Positions 25,697 to 34,900 of a DNA stretch of 64,000 nt are shown piece after piece. Each line of letters starts with the position of its first letter. Position 1 is the first letter of the stretch. This DNA comes from Bryobacterales bacterium (GTDB taxonomy: Bacteria > Acidobacteriota > Terriglobia > Bryobacterales > Bryobacteraceae). The notes under the pieces were generated by a model. That model worked only from the letters and a program-made list of their open reading frames with translations. It did not search any database and had not been told where the DNA came from. The position numbers and the translations under genes are program-made. The stretch spans positions 124,001 through 188,000 of the forward strand of contig JADZBH010000006.1 in assembly GCA_020852175.1 (NCBI GenBank), written 5' to 3'.

Positions 25697-26032
25697 CTAC
25701 GGGCTGGGGGCGGGCGCGGCCGCGGCCTGAATGTCACCCAGCCAATAGGAGAGATCCGAATCGTCCTGGAAGACGGTGGCTCGAATGTGCTGGCCGGGAT
25801 GCAGGCGGGCGAGTCCGGCGTCGTCCTTCACCGGAAACTCCATGGTCATGGCGCCCATCCAGAGCTTCCCGGCGGCGTTCCTGATGTCTTCATGCTTGAT
25901 TTCAGCCGTCTTGCGCGCGGCATCTACTTTGACCACCACGCCCGTCAGCGCGAATCGCGAGATCGTGGCAGGCTGCCGGTAGGCGCATGAGGCGAGCAGG
26001 ACAAGGAGTAACACTGCGGCGGCGGATCTCAT
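25697..26032 (-). CDS. CusF-like copper-binding lipoprotein
   Basis: The 111-residue product has a lipoprotein signal ending in L-A-S-C (Cys16) and a small OB-type domain. Its G-V-V-V-K-V-D ... I-K-H-E-D-I ... [11 protein letters not shown] matches the CusF/CusF_Ec family. There, one His and two Met (M-x-M) plus a nearby Trp bind Cu(I) or Ag(I). It would act in the periplasm as a metallochaperone. No CusA/B/C or copper sensor is adjacent. It is divergent from an esterase gene; the 94-bp gap contains the palindrome CCTGTACAGG. Confidence 0.85.
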   Translation of the reverse strand: MRSAAAVLLLVLLASCAYRQPATISRFALTGVVVKVDAARKTAEIKHEDIRNAAGKLWMGAMTMEFPVKDDAGLARLHPGQHIRATVFQDDSDLSYWLGDIQAAAAPAPSP

Positions 26033-26083
26033 GGGCTGGAAGCTTCATTTTAGTCCGTGCGGGAAGTCCGCCGCGCGGGCGGC

Positions 26084-26093
26084 CCTGTACAGG
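26084..26093. promoter_or_regulatory. 10-bp perfect palindrome CCTGTACAGG between divergent genes
   Basis: CCTGTACAGG is a perfect palindrome placed 51 bp from the CusF-like start and 33 bp from the esterase start. Its core TGTACA resembles half of the CopY-type TACANNTGTA boxes read inside out, but it does not match that consensus. It is a candidate operator only. Confidence 0.3.
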
Positions 26094-26126
26094 CGCGCGG
26101 CGCTTGTGATAGCGTGGCCGGAATCA

Positions 26127-27116
26127 ATGAGAACGATTCTCTTCTCCTTCCTGGGCACATGGATGGCGGCGCTGGCCGTGGCGCAGGCGCCTCCGCCGGA
26201 GACCCCAAACACGGACCGCTACTATCTACTCGGGCCCGATTCGCTGCCCCAGGAGGGCGTGCCGAAAGGTGCGATGAAAGGTCCGTTCCGGATTGAGAGC
26301 AAGGTGTACGAGGGCACGTCGCACACCTACTGGATCTACGTTCCGGCGCAATATGACGCCAGGACTCCGGCGAGCCTGATGATTTTCAACGACGGCCCGG
26401 CGCACATGGACCCGAACGGCAGCGCGCGGATTCCAAACGTGCTCGACAACCTGATCTACCGGCGGGAGATTCCCGTGATGATCGCCGTGTTCATCAGTCC
26501 CGGCCGGCGTCCGGACCAGCCCGAGCCGTCGCCAGCCGATTGGGGCGACCGGGCCACGAACCGGCCCACCGAGTACAACGTGTTGGACGACCGCTATCCG
26601 CGTGTGATCACCGACGAACTGATGCCGGCCATCGACAAGGAGTACAACATTTCAAAGGACCCGGACCGGCGCGGTATTGCCGGCACCAGTTCGGGTGCGA
26701 TCGCCGCGTTTACCGTCGCCTGGCACCGGCCGGACCAGTTCCGTAAGGTTTGGAGCATCGTGGGCAGTTTCACGAACCTTCGCGGCGGACACGCCTACCC
26801 GGATCTCATTCGCAAGGAACCCCGGAAGCCCATCCGCATCTTCCTGGTGGACGGGCGGAACGACAATCGCGGCCAACGCCGCGACGGCTCCTACGATCAG
26901 ACGCGCGACTGGTTCTATCAGAACGTGCGGATGGTGAAGGCGCTCGAAGAGAAGGGTTACGACGTGGCGTACCACTTCGGCATCGGCAAGCATGGCCTGA
27001 AATCGGGCGGACCGTTCATTCCCGAGATGATGCGCTGGCTGTGGCGCGACCATCCGCTCTCCACCGATGTGAACGACGCCGTGGAACGCTCCTTCCACGA
27101 ACCCGCGACGAGGTAG
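26127..27116 (+). CDS. Exported alpha/beta-hydrolase esterase (Fes/IroE-like putative esterase family)
   Basis: The signal peptide ([18 protein letters not shown]) is followed by an esterase-D-like alpha/beta hydrolase. The visible pattern is [16 protein letters not shown], then [11 protein letters not shown] (nucleophile Ser in G-x-S-x-G form, near residue 193). F-L-V-D-G-R-N-D-N may hold the catalytic acid, and G-K-H-G may carry the His. Related enzymes cleave siderophore, feruloyl or acetyl esters; the substrate is not evident. The frame starts 32 codons earlier, but only ATG 26127 begins a signal peptide. Confidence 0.85.
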   Translation: MRTILFSFLGTWMAALAVAQAPPPETPNTDRYYLLGPDSLPQEGVPKGAMKGPFRIESKVYEGTSHTYWIYVPAQYDARTPASLMIFNDGPAHMDPNGSARIPNVLDNLIYRREIPVMIAVFISPGRRPDQPEPSPADWGDRATNRPTEYNVLDDRYPRVITDELMPAIDKEYNISKDPDRRGIAGTSSGAIAAFTVAWHRPDQFRKVWSIVGSFTNLRGGHAYPDLIRKEPRKPIRIFLVDGRNDNRGQRRDGSYDQTRDWFYQNVRMVKALEEKGYDVAYHFGIGKHGLKSGGPFIPEMMRWLWRDHPLSTDVNDAVERSFHEPATR

Positions 27117-27145
27117 GCGGCACGCGGGCGGTGCGGTGTAGGCCC

Positions 27146-28312
27146 CTAAGAGAGGCCCAACAGCCGCGCGGCGTTGTCCCAATAGACCTTCTTCAAGATC
27201 GAATCGGGCAAGCCCAGGCCATAAATGCGCCAGCGGCCCTGCGGCGGCACTTTCGCCGGAGCATAGTCGAAGTACTCGTCCTCGGTTTCCAGGAAGCGGA
27301 AGTAGATCTGGTAAAGCTCGTCTCCGAAAATCTGCTGGGGCGTTTCAATGCCATGCGGCACGGCGTCGGTGCCGAACAGGATACGGTCCTGGTAACGTTC
27401 GAAGAATTTGCGCGAGGCGCGCGGCTGACGGCCCAGTTCGCCGATACGGGCGCCAATCTCCACATGCAGGTTTGGATACTTGTCGAGCGCCTGGCCCACG
27501 TAGGAGAGGTTCTCCGAGTTGGCCACATGGAGAGCGATGAAATTCGTTTTCGGATGGCGGGCCACCACGCGCAGGCGCGCCTCCTGCAACTCGCGGTCGC
27601 TCGGGAAGTCGCGTCCGTGGAAGCTCCAATCGGGGTGCGCGTTCAACTCCTCGAAGCGCTCGTTGAAACGGTCGATGGGCAGGAAAAACGCCTCGGGGTC
27701 GGAGGTGTGGATGGCGACGGGCATTTTGTTCGCCCCGCAGGCCTCCCACATGGGATCGAAGCGCGGATCGTCGAGCTTCACCAGGGTCTTGGTTTCACGC
27801 TCTCGAACCACGAGGCCCAACGACTTCAGAACCTTCAGTCCGCGTGCGCCGGCGGCACGGGCCTGCTGGATGGCATCGGCCTGGAACCGCGAGTAGCCCT
27901 CGTCGCTGACGCGCGTGAACCAGGGTTCGGTGAACACGAGGAAACGGTCCGGGTGCGGCTTGTGCAACAGCTCGACCGTCTGTTTCAGACCCTCTCCCCG
28001 GCCGCCCGTAAGGTTCACCATCGTGCGAATGTTCCGGCGGTTCATCACGCCCAGCAGTTCGTCGACGGGCATCAGGAGCTTTGCCATCCTGCCCTGCGGA
28101 TCGCCCCAGGTGAGGTGCGCGTGAATGTCGATCAGGGGAAACTTCGCCCGTTCCACGCGTGTTTCCGGCACGTGGAGCATGCTGTTAGGCTCGAACTGCG
28201 TGAGATCGAGCGGCTGAGGTTTGGGTTTCACGGAGGGGCGCGTGGCGTTCTGAGCCAACGCCGGGAGCGCGCCCGAAGCGAAAGCGGAGGAAAGGAAAAG
28301 ACGCCGTTTCAT
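27146..28312 (-). CDS. Exported metal-dependent amidohydrolase (amidohydrolase_2 family)
   Basis: The 388-residue product has a signal sequence (K-R-R-L-F-L-S-S-A-F-A-S-G-A) and a TIM-barrel amidohydrolase domain. Its I-D-I-H-A-H-L (about 63-69) is the N-terminal HxH. Other landmarks are A-I-H-T-S-D, A-L-H-V-A-N and the catalytic Asp in L-F-G-T-D-A-V-P-H-G. Family members include decarboxylases and lactonases. The stem I-V-R-E-R-E and the dimer-forming C-terminus give no substrate. It is divergent from a PQQ-type propeller gene, with a symmetric promoter between. Confidence 0.87.
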   Translation of the reverse strand: MKRRLFLSSAFASGALPALAQNATRPSVKPKPQPLDLTQFEPNSMLHVPETRVERAKFPLIDIHAHLTWGDPQGRMAKLLMPVDELLGVMNRRNIRTMVNLTGGRGEGLKQTVELLHKPHPDRFLVFTEPWFTRVSDEGYSRFQADAIQQARAAGARGLKVLKSLGLVVRERETKTLVKLDDPRFDPMWEACGANKMPVAIHTSDPEAFFLPIDRFNERFEELNAHPDWSFHGRDFPSDRELQEARLRVVARHPKTNFIALHVANSENLSYVGQALDKYPNLHVEIGARIGELGRQPRASRKFFERYQDRILFGTDAVPHGIETPQQIFGDELYQIYFRFLETEDEYFDYAPAKVPPQGRWRIYGLGLPDSILKKVYWDNAARLLGLS

Positions 28313-28322
28313 AGCTTGCTCG

Positions 28323-28346
28323 TCATCTTACCAAGGCATAAGATGA
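28323..28346. promoter_or_regulatory. Palindromic bidirectional promoter, TCATCTTA-N8-TAAGATGA
   Basis: An 8-bp perfect inverted repeat with an 8-bp spacer fills most of the 38-bp gap. Each arm holds TAAGAT, a four-of-six match to the -10 consensus, one facing each gene. For the + gene, TTGCTC (28316-28321) lies 17 bp upstream, and the -10 ends 6 nt before the ATG, so the transcript would be leaderless. For the - gene the -10 ends 12 nt before its ATG. A dimeric regulator binding here would block both. Confidence 0.5.
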
Positions 28347-28350
28347 GGGC

Positions 28351-29628
28351 ATGCACTCGCGCACCCTGGGACTTGCCCTATTTTTCGCCGCGCTGCCACT
28401 GTTTTCCGAGAACTGGCCCACGTGGCGCGGTCCGCGTCTGGATGGAACCTCGAAGGAAACCGGGCTGCCAGTAAGTTGGGATAAGACGAAAAACGTGGCC
28501 TGGATGCTGCCTCTGCCCGAGGTGTCCGGCTCGTCACCCATCGTGTGGGAGAACCGCGTGTTCCTGCATGTCTCCGAAGGCGGCAGGATGTACCTTTGGT
28601 CGATTGACCGCGACAAGGGCTCGGTGCTGTGGAAGCAACCCGTCGCTGGCGGCGACCACAAGGTGCGCAAGGGCAACATGAGCTCTCCGTCGCCGGTTAC
28701 CGACGGCAAAACCGTGTGGGTGCTCACCGGAACCGGCGTGGTGAAAGCATTCGATTTTTCAGGCAAGGAACTGTGGATGCGCGACCTGCAGGCCGACGTG
28801 GTGAAGTTCGGACTGAACCACGGCTACGGCAGTTCGCCGTTGCTGTTCCGCGACGGGCTCTACATTCAGATCTTGCACGGCATGCACACCGACGATCCGA
28901 GCTATGTGGTGCGGTTGGACGCGAAGACCGGGCGCACGGTGTGGAAGGTGGAGCGGCCGACCGACGCCGTACAGGAGTCTCCCGACAGCTACACGACGCC
29001 CGCCATCGCGTACAACAAGGAGGGGAAAGCGCAACTGATCGTGACGGGAGGCGACTATGTCACGGGTCACGATTTGAACACGGGCAAGGAGTTGTGGCGG
29101 GGCGGCGGGATGAACCCGCGCGGAAACCCGTTCAACCGCATCATCGCCTCGGCCCTGGTGCTGGACGACCTGGTGTTCGTGCCCACGAGGGTGAACCCGA
29201 TGCAGACCTTCCGCACGTTCGGCTCTGGCGACATCTCGAAATCGCAGTTGGTGTGGGCTACGCCCAACGGTCCCGACGTGCCGACGCCGGTGACCGACGG
29301 CAAGCTGCTCTATATGATCAACGACCGCGGCATCGTGTATGTGTTCGACGCGCGAACGGGCAAGGAGGTCTATGGCGGACAGCGCATCGCGCCGGCCACC
29401 TATTCGAGTTCGCCCGTGCTGGCCGACGGCAAGCTTTACATGTCGAACGAGGAGGGCACGACGGTGGTGCTCAAGGCGGGGCCGGCATTCGAGGTGCTTT
29501 CCGAGAATAAATTCGACGAATACACGCTGGCCTCCCCGGCAGTGAGCGACGGGCAGATTTTTCTGCGGACAACCAGCGCGCTTTACTGCGTGGGGAAACG
29601 GAACAGCGCCGGCGTGGCGTCCCGGTAA
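28351..29628 (+). CDS. Exported PQQ-like beta-propeller protein
   Basis: A short signal peptide (L-G-L-A-L-F-F-A-A-L-P-L-F-S) is followed by W-P-T-W-R-G-P-R-L-D-G, the usual start of acidobacterial and planctomycete propeller proteins. Repeated PQQ/quinoprotein blades follow (G-K-E-L-W, G-R-T-V-W-K-V-E, N-T-G-K-E-L-W-R-G-G). The end L-Y-C-V-G closes the propeller. No PQQ-ligand set or cytochrome domain is visible, so a scaffold or binding role is as likely as dehydrogenase activity. The last 46 bp overlap the convergent methyltransferase gene. Confidence 0.85.
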   Translation: MHSRTLGLALFFAALPLFSENWPTWRGPRLDGTSKETGLPVSWDKTKNVAWMLPLPEVSGSSPIVWENRVFLHVSEGGRMYLWSIDRDKGSVLWKQPVAGGDHKVRKGNMSSPSPVTDGKTVWVLTGTGVVKAFDFSGKELWMRDLQADVVKFGLNHGYGSSPLLFRDGLYIQILHGMHTDDPSYVVRLDAKTGRTVWKVERPTDAVQESPDSYTTPAIAYNKEGKAQLIVTGGDYVTGHDLNTGKELWRGGGMNPRGNPFNRIIASALVLDDLVFVPTRVNPMQTFRTFGSGDISKSQLVWATPNGPDVPTPVTDGKLLYMINDRGIVYVFDARTGKEVYGGQRIAPATYSSSPVLADGKLYMSNEEGTTVVLKAGPAFEVLSENKFDEYTLASPAVSDGQIFLRTTSALYCVGKRNSAGVASR

Positions 29629-30239
29629 GCCGTGTAGGCGCCGCCGTGGAGCGCCGCAAGATCGCGCTCTTCCCAGCGCCGTGACGCCCAAACATATACG
29701 GTCAGGAATGTATTGAACAGGAGACGCCCCTCTGTCATCTCGGGCTGCGCCCACAGCAGTGCGAGCGTACCGGCCATCATCGGGTGGCGCACCCAGCGGT
29801 AAGGCCCGCGCGCCTGAAAACCGGACTCGGGCGCGAAGCCGAAGAATGCGCGCGCCCCGGTGACCGTCACGCTCCAAAGGATCAGCAGCAGCCCCGCCGC
29901 CTGCACGCCACGCAATACCGCGCCCACCGCGCCGGCGGCGAACCAGAGGCGCTCCGGCATCGGCTCCCATTTCACGAACAGCAGCGTAAGCACAAGCGCC
30001 GTGGCAAGCAGGTAGGAGGGCCTCCCAAAGCGAACCTTGACAAACCGGCGCGCCATGCCGCTGTGTTGCAGCGCAAAGACCGCCAACAGCGCGAGGTTGG
30101 CCGCCAGCGCCTCGCCGCGCGCCGTCCGCACGCCGGAGTCGATGGAGCTGGGCGTGTAGCGGTTCGTCAGCCATCCGGCGAGATAGAGCGTGCTGGCCAG
30201 CGATGCCAGCAGGCAGAAGATCCGCCAGAGCAGCCTCAT
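29583..30239 (-). CDS. Isoprenylcysteine/phospholipid-type membrane methyltransferase family protein
   Basis: The 218-residue integral membrane protein has about five hydrophobic segments. Its C-terminal part has the ICMT/PEMT/NnrU-like signature G-P-Y-R-W-V-R-H-P-M-M-A-G (about 147-159), E-E-R-D-L near 195, and a final Y-R-D-A-T-P-A-L-F. The family methylates lipids or prenylated targets from S-adenosylmethionine, or is of unknown function in bacteria. The stop lies 46 bp inside the convergent propeller gene. The conserved tail argues that this overlap is real. It is 7 nt downstream of the gene at 30247-30696 and likely co-transcribed. Confidence 0.78.
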   Translation of the reverse strand: MRLLWRIFCLLASLASTLYLAGWLTNRYTPSSIDSGVRTARGEALAANLALLAVFALQHSGMARRFVKVRFGRPSYLLATALVLTLLFVKWEPMPERLWFAAGAVGAVLRGVQAAGLLLILWSVTVTGARAFFGFAPESGFQARGPYRWVRHPMMAGTLALLWAQPEMTEGRLLFNTFLTVYVWASRRWEERDLAALHGGAYTAYRDATPALFRFPTQ

Positions 30240-30246
30240 GCGACCC

Positions 30247-30696
30247 TCAATTGGCCGGCTTGTAGTAAAGCACGAGACCGCCGCCCAGCGCGGCGAACAG
30301 AAATCCAAGGTAAAGCATCGGGTTGATCGGGCTCTTGGGCGGATGCAGCGTCAGCGAGAAAATCACGTTCACCACCGGCGCGCCGCCGAAGACGAGAGGC
30401 ATCACATAGATGGGCAGTCCGCCCGCGCGGAAGGCCATGACGATGCACAACGCGCCCACGGCGCCCAATGCGCCCCCGGCCAGCGCCGCCAGCGTGCCCC
30501 CCTGGTTGAATCCGTTTAACTGGCCCGAGGAACCCAGCATCACCACCGGGGCCAGCACGCCCACAAGGAAGTAGGCCACGCCCACGCAGAGCATCGCGCG
30601 CAGCGGATTGCCGAGCGCCACCTGTCCCTTGTGCAGAATCGGGCCGTACAAACCCCAGTTCAACATCGCGCCAACTACGAAGTAAATCCAGTTCAT
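30247..30696 (-). CDS. Small multi-pass membrane protein of unknown function
   Basis: The 149-residue product has four or five predicted membrane helices (W-I-Y-F-V-V-G-A-M-L-N-W-G-L-Y-G-P at the start, then V-G-V-A-Y-F-L-V-G-V-L-A-P-V-V). It resembles half of a drug/metabolite or glucose-uptake (GRP/EamA-like) transporter. A glycine-rich A-A-L-A-G-G-A-L-G-A-V-G-A-L lies in the middle. Two copies could form a pore. Substrate is unknown. It is the first gene of a two-gene unit with the methyltransferase-like gene. Confidence 0.7.
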   Translation of the reverse strand: MNWIYFVVGAMLNWGLYGPILHKGQVALGNPLRAMLCVGVAYFLVGVLAPVVMLGSSGQLNGFNQGGTLAALAGGALGAVGALCIVMAFRAGGLPIYVMPLVFGGAPVVNVIFSLTLHPPKSPINPMLYLGFLFAALGGGLVLYYKPAN

Positions 30697-30736
30697 GGTG
30701 TCCTAGTTTACGACCCTCGGCCGCGCCGCGTCCGGC

Positions 30737-31981
30737 TCACTGCTCGCGCTGCATCTGCTTCCAGTTCTGGTCGCGGAAGGCGCTATTGGGATCGAAGCCG
30801 GGAGAGTTGCTGAGAACATAGCTGCCGTCGCCGCGGCTCCAGGCCTGCGAGTAGCCGGAGGTGAGTTCCACGCTCCCGCCGCCTGAGTCCTTCCAGGTTT
30901 CCACTTCACGGATGGTCTGGACAAAACGCTTGTGTTGCTGGTCCTGGCTGGCCTGGCGGCTCTCCCAGTCGCGCATGTTCCGGTCCGCCGCGTCGCTTTG
31001 CGCGCGGGCATAGGCGCGGCTCTGCTCGCCCATCAGGCGGATGCGCTCCATGCTGGCGGCGTGTTCCATCTGGCCCAGACGGCCGAGAAAGCGATCCTTG
31101 GCCTCGCGCCACACCGGGTTCACGCGGTCGCTGGCCATGATCATGTTGAACATCCGCGCGCATTCCTCGCGGCGGCCCGCCGGGCAGCGCATGACGAAAG
31201 GCATGGCGGCCGTGGTGGTGATTTGCGTCGCACCGCCATTCAGGAAGTCGGGCTTATTCATGACGGCATTGACGACGGTAGCCAGCAGAATCCCTTCGGA
31301 ACCGTCGGGAAAGGAAAGTTCGCCCTGGGCGACGGACGACTCCTGGCGCGACTGATTGCCGTACTGCCGCGCGATGTTATTGGCCTGCTCGTCGAGCGTG
31401 CGAAACACCGCCAGGCGCCCCTCGTCCAGACGGATGTTGGCGGCCAGCGCCTTCAGTTCCTGGCGCGCGAAACCCTCGATGTACTGCTGCGCGGTGAAGG
31501 GCCGGTTGATGGCGCAACCGCCGGCCTGCGCGCCCGCCTGCATGGTTTGAAGCAGCATGGCGTCGCTGGTCCAACTGAACGACCGCATCATGGGCGTCTC
31601 GAACTGCCAGGCGCCATCGGGCGAGGTTGCTTTCACATGGTTCCGGACAAACTCGCCCCGGCAACCCTGAATAGCGCCCCACTGGACGCCGCCTTCGGTG
31701 CGCCAGCCCCTGGGAAACAAAATGCTGAAGGCTTCCACCGGCTGGTCGAACCCCATACGGTCGAGAAAGCGGACACGGTTCACCACCATGTAGTCGCGGC
31801 CTTCGACCAGGCCGTTGACGGCGGAGGGTGAAGGCGCGGCGTCCCGGTTACCGGAAGCAGGAGCGCCGCCGACGGGCACTCCCTCGATCGCCGGTTCTCC
31901 GGCGGCGGATTCGCCGCGAGAGCCACACCCGGTAAGAAACAGCACGGAGAGCAAAACCACGAAGAATGAACGGGAGAGCAT
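30737..31981 (-). CDS. Lipoprotein of unknown function
   Basis: A lipobox L-T-G-C (Cys19) follows a hydrophobic signal. The mature protein of about 395 residues starts with a low-complexity linker (Gly, Ala, Pro, Ser). A mixed domain follows with F-S-I-L-F-P-R-G-W (about 86-94) and paired Cys residues (G-C-R-G-E, G-G-C-A-I-N, M-R-C-P-A-G-R-R-E-E-C). A helical, Gln/Arg-rich C-terminal stretch (about 290-350) may be coiled coil. I do not recognise the family. It starts 7 nt after the TonB-dependent gene on the same strand and may share its transcript. Confidence 0.75.
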   Translation of the reverse strand: MLSRSFFVVLLSVLFLTGCGSRGESAAGEPAIEGVPVGGAPASGNRDAAPSPSAVNGLVEGRDYMVVNRVRFLDRMGFDQPVEAFSILFPRGWRTEGGVQWGAIQGCRGEFVRNHVKATSPDGAWQFETPMMRSFSWTSDAMLLQTMQAGAQAGGCAINRPFTAQQYIEGFARQELKALAANIRLDEGRLAVFRTLDEQANNIARQYGNQSRQESSVAQGELSFPDGSEGILLATVVNAVMNKPDFLNGGATQITTTAAMPFVMRCPAGRREECARMFNMIMASDRVNPVWREAKDRFLGRLGQMEHAASMERIRLMGEQSRAYARAQSDAADRNMRDWESRQASQDQQHKRFVQTIREVETWKDSGGGSVELTSGYSQAWSRGDGSYVLSNSPGFDPNSAFRDQNWKQMQREQ

Positions 31982-31988
31982 GGCCGCC

Positions 31989-34900
31989 CTAGAATTGTAC
32001 GCGAAGACTGACCTGCACCTGCCTCGACGTGGTGACGGTGTTTTGCACCAGACCCAGCGAGCTTTGCGGCGCCTCGTTGTTCGCCGTGCCGGCGAAGGCC
32101 AGCAGGCGAGGTACGCCGAAGTTGGCGCGGTTGAACAGATTGAACGCTTCCACTCGGAACTGGATGCGGCCTCCTTCGCCCAGACGCGCCCAGCGGAAGT
32201 TCTTCATGAGCGAGGCATCGAAGGCGCGCAGGTTGGGACCGAGCAGCGCTCCGCGGCCCATGTCGCCCAGCGTTCCGGCTTCCTGCAGCCGGAAGGCGGC
32301 CGGGTTGAACCACTGATCCGGCGAACCGAGAACGGCGCTCTCATGCGTGAAACCGGGCGCGAAGCTGGGCCGGTCGAGCCCGAGCCCAGGACCGATGGAA
32401 GGGTTCCACAGCGAGCGGGAACGGTTGGTTTGCACGAAGAGCGTGAGCGGCGAGCCGCTGCGCAAGTTGTGGATGCCGGCCAGTTGCCAGCCGTCCAGAA
32501 TCGTACGTGGAACTCCGCTGAGATTCTTCGCGAAAGGGAACTCCCAGGAAAAGTTCACCAGCCAGTTGTGTTTGGCATGAAAGTCGGAAAGTCCCTTGTT
32601 GTAGGAGAAGCCGGAATACTCGGGCATGGCCGAGATCATGCTGTTCGTGGCGTCGGAGAAGAAGGTGGACGATTGCGTGGTGTCGATGTTGCGGGAGAAG
32701 GTGTAGCTCGATTGCAGATTGAAACCGCGGCCCCAGCGCTTGCGCACCTCGAACACCATGGCCTGATACCAACTGTTGCCGTCGCTCTTCTTCAACTCGA
32801 TGGTGGAGAAGGCGCGGTTGGGGCGCGGCAGGCCCGCCGCCCAGAATAGCCTGCCGTCTTCCAGCCGCGCGGGCGCGGGCGTGTTGATGTCGGTGTTGCG
32901 CATCAGGTGGACGCCGCGGGCGCCGGCATAGCCCAGCGTCAGCACGAACTGGCCCGGCAGTTCGCGCTGCACGTTCAGGTTCCACATGTGCAGGTTCGGA
33001 TTCTTGATATTCCACTCGATGGGGCGCATGGTGTTGCCAACGCCGCGATCGAAGGGAGGGTTGGGAAAGGTGACGTTGTTCGTGATGACGAAACGCGGCG
33101 TGGCAGGCGGGTTCGTCACGGTGACGATCAGATTCTGCTGGTTGTTCGTGTTGATGAACCAGCCATAACCGCCGCGGATGCTAGTGCGGCCCAGCCCGGT
33201 GGGATCCCAGGCGAAGCCAAAGCGCGGCGAAAAGTTCCGGCGGGGCGGGTTGCTGTACAAACGCCCCGTGACCGGCGCCGGGGCGAGCAGGTCGGGCAGC
33301 GCCGAATCGCGTCCGTATTTCTCGATGGGCATCGTGCTGGCCTCGTAGCGCAGGCCCAGGTTCAGCGTGAGGCGCGGCGTGACGGCCCAGGCATCCTGCA
33401 CGAAGACGCCCAGGAGGTCGAAGCGCCAGTAGCGGTCGATGGCGCCTTCCGGCCCGAGACCGAGAAAGCGCAAAGGACGGTTTTCCAGAAACGCGCGCAC
33501 GTCGGAAAATGTGTAGATGCCCAGTGAGAAGGTGGGGTTCTGCATGTTGTCCTGATAGTGCTCGAACAGGCCGCCCAACTTCAGCGTGTGGCGCCCGCGG
33601 ATCAGCGAAACATGGTCCTCCAGTGTCGTCACGTTTTGCGTCAGCTTCACGTTCACCGAGGTCTGCGGACCGAACCGCGAGGCCCCTCCAATGTCGATAT
33701 TGCCCACCAGCGAGCGCGTGGAAACGAAGGGCCGCAACGCCGTGGCCGTGTTGGCCTGCACGTCCTGGCCGACGCGCGTGCGGCTGAAACCGGCGCGCAG
33801 CGTGTTCAGCGCGCGGGACGACAGCGGGCGCGTGTACTCCGCCGTGAAAAATTGATTCCGCGATTCGAAAAAGCGCGGAAATTGCGGCAGTTCGACGGGC
33901 AGCCGCTGCGAGGCGTCGTCGGTGGTGTAGCGGGCGAAGAACTGGCCGTCGTCGCCCAGGTTATGGTCGTAGCGTATCTGGCCGAAATCCTGCCGTAGGG
34001 TCTGGCCGAAACCAAAGGTATAACGGCCCAGGCCCCCGCCGATATCGCCCGCGTTGGGCAGCGGCATCTCGTTCAGGTAGGGCGCGACGGCGGGATTCAC
34101 GCCGGTATTCACCAACTGGCCGCCCGAAGGCGCCAGCCCGGCATGGGCATTGGCGTCGGGCACCACCGCTGTGATCGTGCGTCCCAGGCGTTCGCGCAAC
34201 CCTTCATAGCCCGCGAACAAGAATGCCTTGTCGCGTTTGAGCGGGCCGCCGAGGGAAACGCCGTACTGGTTGCGCTTGAACTCGGGCCGTCCGGTGCGGT
34301 CGAAGAAGTTGCGTGCGTCCATGTTGTCGTTGCGGTGATAGGCGTAGAGGCTGCCGTGCAGGCTGTTGGTGCCGGACTTGGTGAGCGCGTTGATCTGCCC
34401 GCCGAAGTTGCGGCCGAACTCGGCGGAATAGACATTGGTTTCCACGCGGAACTCGCGGATGGTTTCCATGCCGAGCACCGTCGAGGCGGCGCTGCCGGCC
34501 GGGCCGTTCGTGAAATCGTTCATCGGCGTGCCGTCGAGAAGATAGACGTTGGAACGGTAGTCCTGCCCGTTGGCGCTGATGCCGAGGCCGTGCGCGACGA
34601 CCGAGCCGCCGTCGCGGTGAGGATACGCGACCACGCCCGGCTGCAGCAGCGCCAGGTCCGTGTAGTTCCGGCCGTTCAGAGGGAGGGTTCCGATGGCGCC
34701 CTCCTCCACCAGGTAGCTTAGTTCGCTGGTATTTGTATTCACCAGCGGCGGCTGAGCCGTGACGGTAATCTCCTGTTCCAGCGGGCCAAGTTCCATCGTC
34801 AAATCAGCCACCACCGTCTCGGCCACGGTCACCGGAACGCCGGTGCGCTTCAACAGCCGGAAACCGCTGGCCTCCGCGCGCAGGTCGTACAAGCCGGGCG

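Noticed and set aside
31815-32849. Open frames on the + strand through the Oar-like gene region
   Set aside because: They are mirror frames of the barrel domain without signal peptide or known motif.
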